Source: CAZNXJ01 sp964577115
GTDB lineage: Bacteria; Planctomycetota; Planctomycetia; Pirellulales; Pirellulaceae
Direction: 5' to 3'
Length of the DNA stretch: 10,013 nucleotides
Assembly (NCBI GenBank): GCA_964577115.1
Contig: CAZNXJ010000062.1
Location: 1-10,013 of the forward strand
The notes beneath the pieces are model-generated. The model made no database searches. It was not told the DNA's origin and worked only from the letters and a program-made list of their open reading frames with translations. The position numbers and the translations under genes are program-made. Below are positions 6,236-10,013 of this stretch, in pieces (within the stretch, counting starts at the first letter, position 1; each line of letters opens with the position of its first letter).

Positions 6236-6655
6236 TCAATATCCATACGGCCAGGGCAGGGGAGCGACGATCGGAGGCGGCGGGCCCCAGAGTTGATAGG
6301 GCACCGAGTAGGGGCGGAAGGGATATTGCCATTCGCCGTACGGGCGCACGGGCCGATCCCCCCACTCTTCCACAATGTGCAGATAGTCCGCGCTATCGCC
6401 GGCCCGGATCACGCTTTGAATGTGCCGATAGCCGCTCTGCGTCCGCCGCGGATACCAGTACACCGGACCAATGGGCGAATACTGGTTCACACGTTCGCCG
6501 GTGCGCGGATCGTGCGTATAGGTCGAGGGGGCTGCGACCCATTCATCGGCGCAAGCCGCAAGGCTCGGCGCCAGCACGAACAGCCCCACGAGTGCCAGCG
6601 CTCGCCCCCACAGCACTGCTGCGCGACCAGTCGTCATGCACCGAGCAAACACCAT
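6236..6655 (-). CDS. Putative small lipoprotein, Tyr/Pro/Trp-rich
   Basis: Exported protein of unknown function, about 139 residues. The N-terminus has Arg residues, a hydrophobic stretch (ALALVGLFVLAPS) and a lipobox-like LAAC, which suggests lipid attachment at that cysteine. The mature part contains YTHDPRTGERVNQYSPIGPVYWYPRR and ends in a run rich in Tyr, Trp and Pro (PPPPIVAPLPWPYGY), typical of extended or surface-exposed tails. I choose the ATG at 6655 because GAAGG lies 11 bases upstream; TTG at 6661 and ATG at 6637 are alternatives, and both keep the signal sequence. No named domain is recognised. It is the last of three minus-strand genes and may be read from its own promoter, since 122 bases separate it from the next gene. 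Confidence 0.72.
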   Translation of the reverse strand: MVFARCMTTGRAAVLWGRALALVGLFVLAPSLAACADEWVAAPSTYTHDPRTGERVNQYSPIGPVYWYPRRTQSGYRHIQSVIRAGDSADYLHIVEEWGDRPVRPYGEWQYPFRPYSVPYQLWGPPPPIVAPLPWPYGY

Positions 6656-6718
6656 CAGCAATCGAACCTTCGGGGAAGCGCCAGAGATACGGCTTGGAAA
6701 TGCCCTCTGGTTCCATTG

Positions 6719-6739
6719 CGATTAACGATTAGCGATTCG
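6719..6739. repeat. 7-bp tandem repeat, three units
   Basis: The units CGATTAA, CGATTAG and CGATTCG follow one another without gaps in the space between two lipoprotein genes. They share the first five bases. The array lies roughly 65-85 bases upstream of the small lipoprotein gene on its strand and could be a protein-binding site or a dispersed-repeat remnant. Confidence 0.5.
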
Positions 6740-6777
6740 TCAAGTCTTCACCGCTTGGTTTTCCGCCAAATAGCCTC

Positions 6778-7335
6778 TTAGCGTGCCGGTCGTTCCACCA
6801 TGAGCTCTTCGGTTTCGGGCACGTACACATAGCGCTGACCGCTGGGAAGCTGCGGCAACGCGATCTGGTTGGCCTCGATGATCTCGCTCATGAACTGCTC
6901 GTGCGATTGCGGGCCCGAGCCATGCAAGGCCTTATAAAGCTGCATCGCCTTCGGGATCTGGATTTCGAAGACAACGCGTTCTTTCGCGGCAAACAGCGAA
7001 CGAGCCGGCTGAGCGATCACGCTTTGGACGCCTTCGTCATACTTGTCGAGGCTGCGTCCTTTCTGGCCAACGCCGACCTCCGCGCGAACGCGCTCCGTCT
7101 CCGGCTCCGCGCTATCGGCTGCGGTTTCCGCGCCGCTCGCTGCCACCGCGGGACCGGCGGGCATTTCCGTGGAAGCACCGGCAGCCGAAACGTTGGCCGC
7201 CGGCGACGGCGGGGCGGTGTTCGCCGCATCCCCTTGTTCGGTGCGCGGCACCGGCTCGGCGCAGCCCGCGACGGCCGCCAAGGAAGCGGCGATCAGAACG
7301 TTCGTCCAGCGAGTTCGAATCGGCCACGCGATCAT
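6778..7335 (-). CDS. Lipoprotein with a conserved C-terminal domain, unknown function
   Basis: The 185-residue product begins with a lipoprotein signal (MIAWPIRTRWTNVLIAASLAAVAGC; lipobox VAGC, Cys25). A disordered linker rich in Ala, Pro, Glu and Ser (about 26-82) follows, and then a compact C-terminal domain with GVGQKGRSLDKYDEG, FAAKERVVFEIQIPKAMQLY and EANQIALPQLPSGQRYVYVP. The composition resembles a planctomycete lipoprotein family I recall but cannot name. I start at 7335 because GAGGAG lies six bases upstream and this ATG leads directly into the signal; the frame continues upstream without a better site. It starts 59 bases after the surE stop on the same strand, so it is probably co-transcribed with surE. 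Confidence 0.82.
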   Translation of the reverse strand: MIAWPIRTRWTNVLIAASLAAVAGCAEPVPRTEQGDAANTAPPSPAANVSAAGASTEMPAGPAVAASGAETAADSAEPETERVRAEVGVGQKGRSLDKYDEGVQSVIAQPARSLFAAKERVVFEIQIPKAMQLYKALHGSGPQSHEQFMSEIIEANQIALPQLPSGQRYVYVPETEELMVERPAR

Positions 7336-7394
7336 GATCGCTCCTCGGAGGCCGCTCGCCGCTTCGCCCGCTGACAATCGCGCGCGTATCGTTG

Positions 7395-8162
7395 CTACCG
7401 CTGCGGCGGCGTGAATTTCCAGGATCGCATTTCGTCGAGCACGTTCCACTTGGTCATATCGTACTGGAGCGGCGTGATCGTGATCCAGCCTTCGCTCAGC
7501 GCCGACAGATCCGTCTCCTCGCCACTCAGGTCCGGCGGCGGGTCATTCGTCGCCCAGTAGTAATCGCGCCCGCGCGGATCCTTGCGCTTAATAAAATGTT
7601 CGCCATAACGGTTCACGCCCATCGGCACGGTCTTGATACCGATCGGCTCGCGGGTAGCGCGCGTGGGAATGTTCACGTTATAGAGCTGCGGTTCGCGCGA
7701 CTTGCGTTCGAGAATCTGCTCGATGATCTCCCGCGCGTAACGCGCCGCAACCGGATACGCGGCCTGCTCGTCGTACTCCAGCGAAACCGCAATGCTGGTG
7801 ATGCCGAAGAACGCGCCTTCGATGGCCGCGGCGACGGTGCCTGAATAGAGCACATTGATGCCGGCGTTGAGTCCCCCGTTGATTCCGCTGACGACCAGAT
7901 CGGGCCGTCCCATGCAGAACTCGAACACGCCGAGTTTGACGCAGTCGGCCGGGCTGCCTTCCACGGCCCAGCCGCGCCGCCGCTCGCCCTCATACACTTC
8001 CTTGCAGACGAGCGGGCTAAGAAAGGTAATCGAGTGAGCCACGCCACTCTGCTCGGCCGCCGGTGCCACAATCGTCACATTGCCGAGCCGGCGCAGCTCG
8101 ACTTCCAGCGCCGCGAGGCCGGGCGCATAGAATCCGTCATCGTTCGTCAATAATATCTCCAC
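7395..8162 (-). CDS. surE: 5'/3'-nucleotidase SurE
   Basis: Metal-dependent phosphatase that removes phosphate from nucleoside monophosphates, linked to stationary-phase survival and protein-repair regions in other bacteria. The 255-residue product has the family signatures: ILLTNDDGFYAPGL with metal ligands D8 and D9, VVAP-type segment IVAPAAEQSG with S39, SGINGGLNAG with N95, and the substrate-pocket segment YSGTVAAAIEGAF. I start at the GTG at 8162 because AAGGAG lies eight bases before it and the next residues EILLTNDDG fit the family N-terminus; upstream codons are not protein-like. A sigma-70 promoter at 8186-8213 gives a leader of only about 17 bases. A lipoprotein gene follows. The usual partner pcm is not in the window. 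Confidence 0.95.
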   Translation of the reverse strand: MEILLTNDDGFYAPGLAALEVELRRLGNVTIVAPAAEQSGVAHSITFLSPLVCKEVYEGERRRGWAVEGSPADCVKLGVFEFCMGRPDLVVSGINGGLNAGINVLYSGTVAAAIEGAFFGITSIAVSLEYDEQAAYPVAARYAREIIEQILERKSREPQLYNVNIPTRATREPIGIKTVPMGVNRYGEHFIKRKDPRGRDYYWATNDPPPDLSGEETDLSALSEGWITITPLQYDMTKWNVLDEMRSWKFTPPQR

Positions 8163-8185
8163 GAAAGCACTCCTTCCTGGAGGCG

Positions 8186-8213
8186 AGAATAGAGGGCCTC
8201 GGAGGATTGTCAA
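8186..8213 (-). promoter_or_regulatory. Sigma-70 promoter of surE
   Basis: Read on the minus strand, a perfect TTGACA (8213-8208) is followed after 16 bases by TATTCT (8191-8186). The predicted start is near 8179, and the ribosome binding site AAGGAG (8175-8170) follows at once. This is the best-matching promoter in the window. Confidence 0.7.
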
Positions 8214-8303
8214 GCGGGAGCCCCGGCGGCACGTCCCGCTGGCCGCCTGCCAGCACTTCACCGTTCACCCGTGCTGGCCCTAGGCGATGCGAGCGGCGAG
8301 TTC

Positions 8304-8309
8304 TATAAT
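8304..8309 (+). promoter_or_regulatory. Perfect -10 box in front of guaA
   Basis: TATAAT at 8304-8309, with no recognisable -35 box at the usual distance (TAGGCG at 17 bases). A start near 8316 would give a guaA leader of about 120 bases, which begins almost directly with a terminator hairpin. Confidence 0.4.
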
Positions 8310-8326
8310 TGCGATTTCCAATTTTC

Positions 8327-8349
8327 CCGCCCAATTGGGCGGTTTTTTT
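8327..8349 (+). terminator. Intrinsic terminator in the guaA leader
   Basis: CCGCCC (8327-8332) and GGGCGG (8337-8342) form a six-pair all-GC stem with an AATT tetraloop, followed directly by seven T (8343-8349). The T-run exists on the plus strand only. No plus-strand gene ends nearby: the last one upstream stops at 6220. An alternative stem, CCAATT (8318-8323) with AATTGG (8333-8338), would use part of the same 3' arm and block the terminator. Confidence 0.75.
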
Positions 8350-8436
8350 GTTGCCACGCCGGGCGGCTCGGGTTGGACTCGTCTCGGCCTCTTGTGCCGC
8401 TCGGAGTGGTGCTGCGCAGTCAGGACGCGGACGCCT

Positions 8437-10013
8437 ATGAGCGGTGAGAACCGTGCGAGCACACGGGGTGCTCGAGTAGCCGATGAATTGGTGCTGGTGC
8501 TTGATTTCGGCTCGCAATACGCCCAGCTGATCGCGCGCCGAGTGCGCGAGCAGAACGTCTATTGCGAGATCGTGCGGCATAATATCACGGCGGATGAAAT
8601 CCGCGCTCGCAACCCCAAGGGCTTGATACTTTCCGGCGGTCCGTCGAGCGTTTACGCGGAAGGCGCGCCGCGCTGCCATCCCGATATTTTTCAGCTCGGC
8701 ATCCCCGTGCTCGGCATCTGCTACGGCATGCAGCTCGCCTGCGAGTTGCTCGGGGGCAAAGTCAAAGCCAGCCCGTCGCGGGAATACGGCCGAGCCTACT
8801 ACGAAATTACCAAGGACAGCCCGCTGCTCGCCGATTTGCCGCCGCGGGGCGAGGTGTGGATGAGCCATGGGGATCAGGTCTCGGAGGTCTCCGACGACTT
8901 CGAAGGGCTCGCACGCACGGAAACATGCCCGATAGCGGCCGTCAAACATCGGATGCTGCCGGTGTTCGGGCTCCAGTTTCATCCGGAAGTCACTCACACG
9001 CCGCACGGCCACACCGTACTGCGGAATTTCCTGATGAAGGTCTGCGGCTGCCGAGGCACCTGGCAGCTCGGCGACTTCGCCCAGCAAACGATCGAAGAAC
9101 TGCGCGAGCGCATCGGTTCGGATCGCGTCATCTGCGGGCTCTCCGGCGGCGTCGATTCGGCCGTCACCGCCGCGCTGCTCTACCAGGCCATCGGGCCGCA
9201 GCTGTCCTGTATTCTGGTGAACAACGGCCTGCTGCGCAAGGATGAACAGGCCGCGGTGATCCGCGAGTTCACTTCGCACTTCCGCACGGACCTGCATGTC
9301 GTCGAAGCGGAAAGGCGTTTTCTCGACGTGCTGGCGGGCGTCACCGATCCGCAGGAGAAGCGGCGCCGAATCGGACACGAGTTCATCGCTTGTTTTAAGG
9401 AAGAAGCGAGCCGCATTCAGGGAGCGCGCTATCTGGCGCAAGGCACCCTCTACCCGGACGTGATCGAGAGCGGCGCCGCGCCCGGCGGGCCGGCAGCCAC
9501 GATCAAACTGCACCACAACGTGGGCGGCCTTCCCGAAGAGCTGGGTTTTGAGCTCGTCGAACCGCTGCGTGATCTATTCAAGGACGAAGTCCGGCGACTC
9601 GGACTCGCTCTGGGGTTGCCCGAGGAGATCGTTTGGCGGCACCCGTTCCCCGGTCCGGGGCTCGCCGTACGTTGCCTTGGCGAGGTGACGCGCGAACGAT
9701 TGGATACACTGCGCGAAGCCGACGCGATCCTGCTCGAGGAAATTCGCCGAGCGGATTTGTATCGCAAGACGTCACAGGCCTTTGCCGTGCTGCTGCCGGT
9801 ACGGAGCGTGGGGGTGATGGGAGATGCGCGGACCTATGAGAACGCCGTCGCTGTGCGGTGCGTCGAGAGCGACGACTTCATGACGGCCGACTGGAGCCAC
9901 TTGCCGTACGACCTGCTCGCCCGCATCTCGACGCGCATCATCAACGAGGTGCGGGGCGTGAACCGCGTCTGTTACGACATCAGCTCCAAGCCGCCAGCGA
10001 CCATCGAGTGGGA
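8437..10013 (+). CDS. guaA: GMP synthase (glutamine-hydrolysing), last codon cut by window edge
   Basis: Converts XMP to GMP using ATP and glutamine, the last step of de novo guanine nucleotide synthesis. The N-terminal class I glutamine amidotransferase domain has DFGSQYAQLIARRVRE, the nucleophile C95 in GICYGMQ, and H182/E184 in FHPEVTHT. The ATP-pyrophosphatase domain has the P-loop SGGVDS (236-241). The C-terminal dimerisation domain ends YDISSKPPATIEW, and only two bases of the next (Glu) codon are present; the normal protein ends at that residue, so just one base and the stop are missing. I start at 8437, with AGGA 11 bases upstream; the extra N-terminal 17 residues before LVLVLDFGSQ are polar. 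One oddity is VNNGLLRK (from residue 261), where the family normally has VDNGLLR or VDHGLLR. The leader contains a terminator. Confidence 0.97.
   Translation, partial: MSGENRASTRGARVADELVLVLDFGSQYAQLIARRVREQNVYCEIVRHNITADEIRARNPKGLILSGGPSSVYAEGAPRCHPDIFQLGIPVLGICYGMQLACELLGGKVKASPSREYGRAYYEITKDSPLLADLPPRGEVWMSHGDQVSEVSDDFEGLARTETCPIAAVKHRMLPVFGLQFHPEVTHTPHGHTVLRNFLMKVCGCRGTWQLGDFAQQTIEELRERIGSDRVICGLSGGVDSAVTAALLYQAIGPQLSCILVNNGLLRKDEQAAVIREFTSHFRTDLHVVEAERRFLDVLAGVTDPQEKRRRIGHEFIACFKEEASRIQGARYLAQGTLYPDVIESGAAPGGPAATIKLHHNVGGLPEELGFELVEPLRDLFKDEVRRLGLALGLPEEIVWRHPFPGPGLAVRCLGEVTRERLDTLREADAILLEEIRRADLYRKTSQAFAVLLPVRSVGVMGDARTYENAVAVRCVESDDFMTADWSHLPYDLLARISTRIINEVRGVNRVCYDISSKPPATIEW

Noticed and set aside
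5740..6732. 330-codon plus-strand open frame crossing two genes on opposite strands
   Set aside because: Extremely Arg- and Ser-rich, runs through an NTF2-like gene and an opposite-strand lipoprotein gene; typical chance frame.
8310..8436. Purine riboswitch in the guaA leader
   Set aside because: I looked for the three-way junction and conserved loop bases of the purine aptamer and did not see them; the space before the terminator is too short.
8137..9516. 459-codon minus-strand open frame opposite guaA
   Set aside because: It mirrors the codon pattern of guaA on the other strand and has no recognisable motif; it also overlaps the surE start and promoter.

Overview
The window looks like a chromosomal segment of a GC-rich planctomycete, probably of the Pirellulales type. 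The evidence is a PEP-CTERM protein, two lipoproteins or small membrane proteins of a planctomycete style, housekeeping genes scattered singly on both strands instead of in long operons, and short dispersed repeats between genes. The lineage call is an inference from gene style, not from a database search.

Left part (1-1928). A selenocysteine tRNA (selC, minus strand) sits at the left edge, so this organism very likely inserts selenocysteine at UGA. About 650 bases without a convincing gene follow. Next comes a minus-strand gene for a secreted PEP-CTERM protein (759-1497), split by a frameshift at a six-G run, so its anchor is out of frame as written. Two diverged copies of a roughly 110-base element, in opposite orientation, lie on either side of this gene (309-416 and 1674-1796).

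Middle part (1929-6220). A 75-residue protein of unknown function converges on ribE (riboflavin synthase). The last codons of ribE are made of a 10-base tandem repeat. ribE is divergent from rsmA (16S rRNA dimethyladenosine methyltransferase), and eno (enolase) follows rsmA. Downstream of eno are two overlapping genes for small membrane proteins. The first has a perfect TATAAT placed so that its mRNA is probably leaderless.

Right part (6221-10013). Three minus-strand genes follow: surE (nucleotidase) with a clear promoter and a strong ribosome binding site, a lipoprotein gene probably co-transcribed with surE, and a second small lipoprotein gene. guaA (GMP synthase) runs rightward to the window edge, where only the last codon's third base and the stop are missing. 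A strong intrinsic terminator with a competing alternative hairpin lies in front of guaA and is oriented with it, although no plus-strand gene precedes it within 2.2 kb. This is the best candidate for an undescribed regulatory device here.

No phage, insertion sequence, CRISPR array or defence system is visible. The genes are mostly independent housekeeping functions: translation (selC, rsmA), glycolysis (eno), flavin synthesis (ribE) and nucleotide metabolism (surE, guaA). The notable signals are regulatory sites, repeats and the frameshift.
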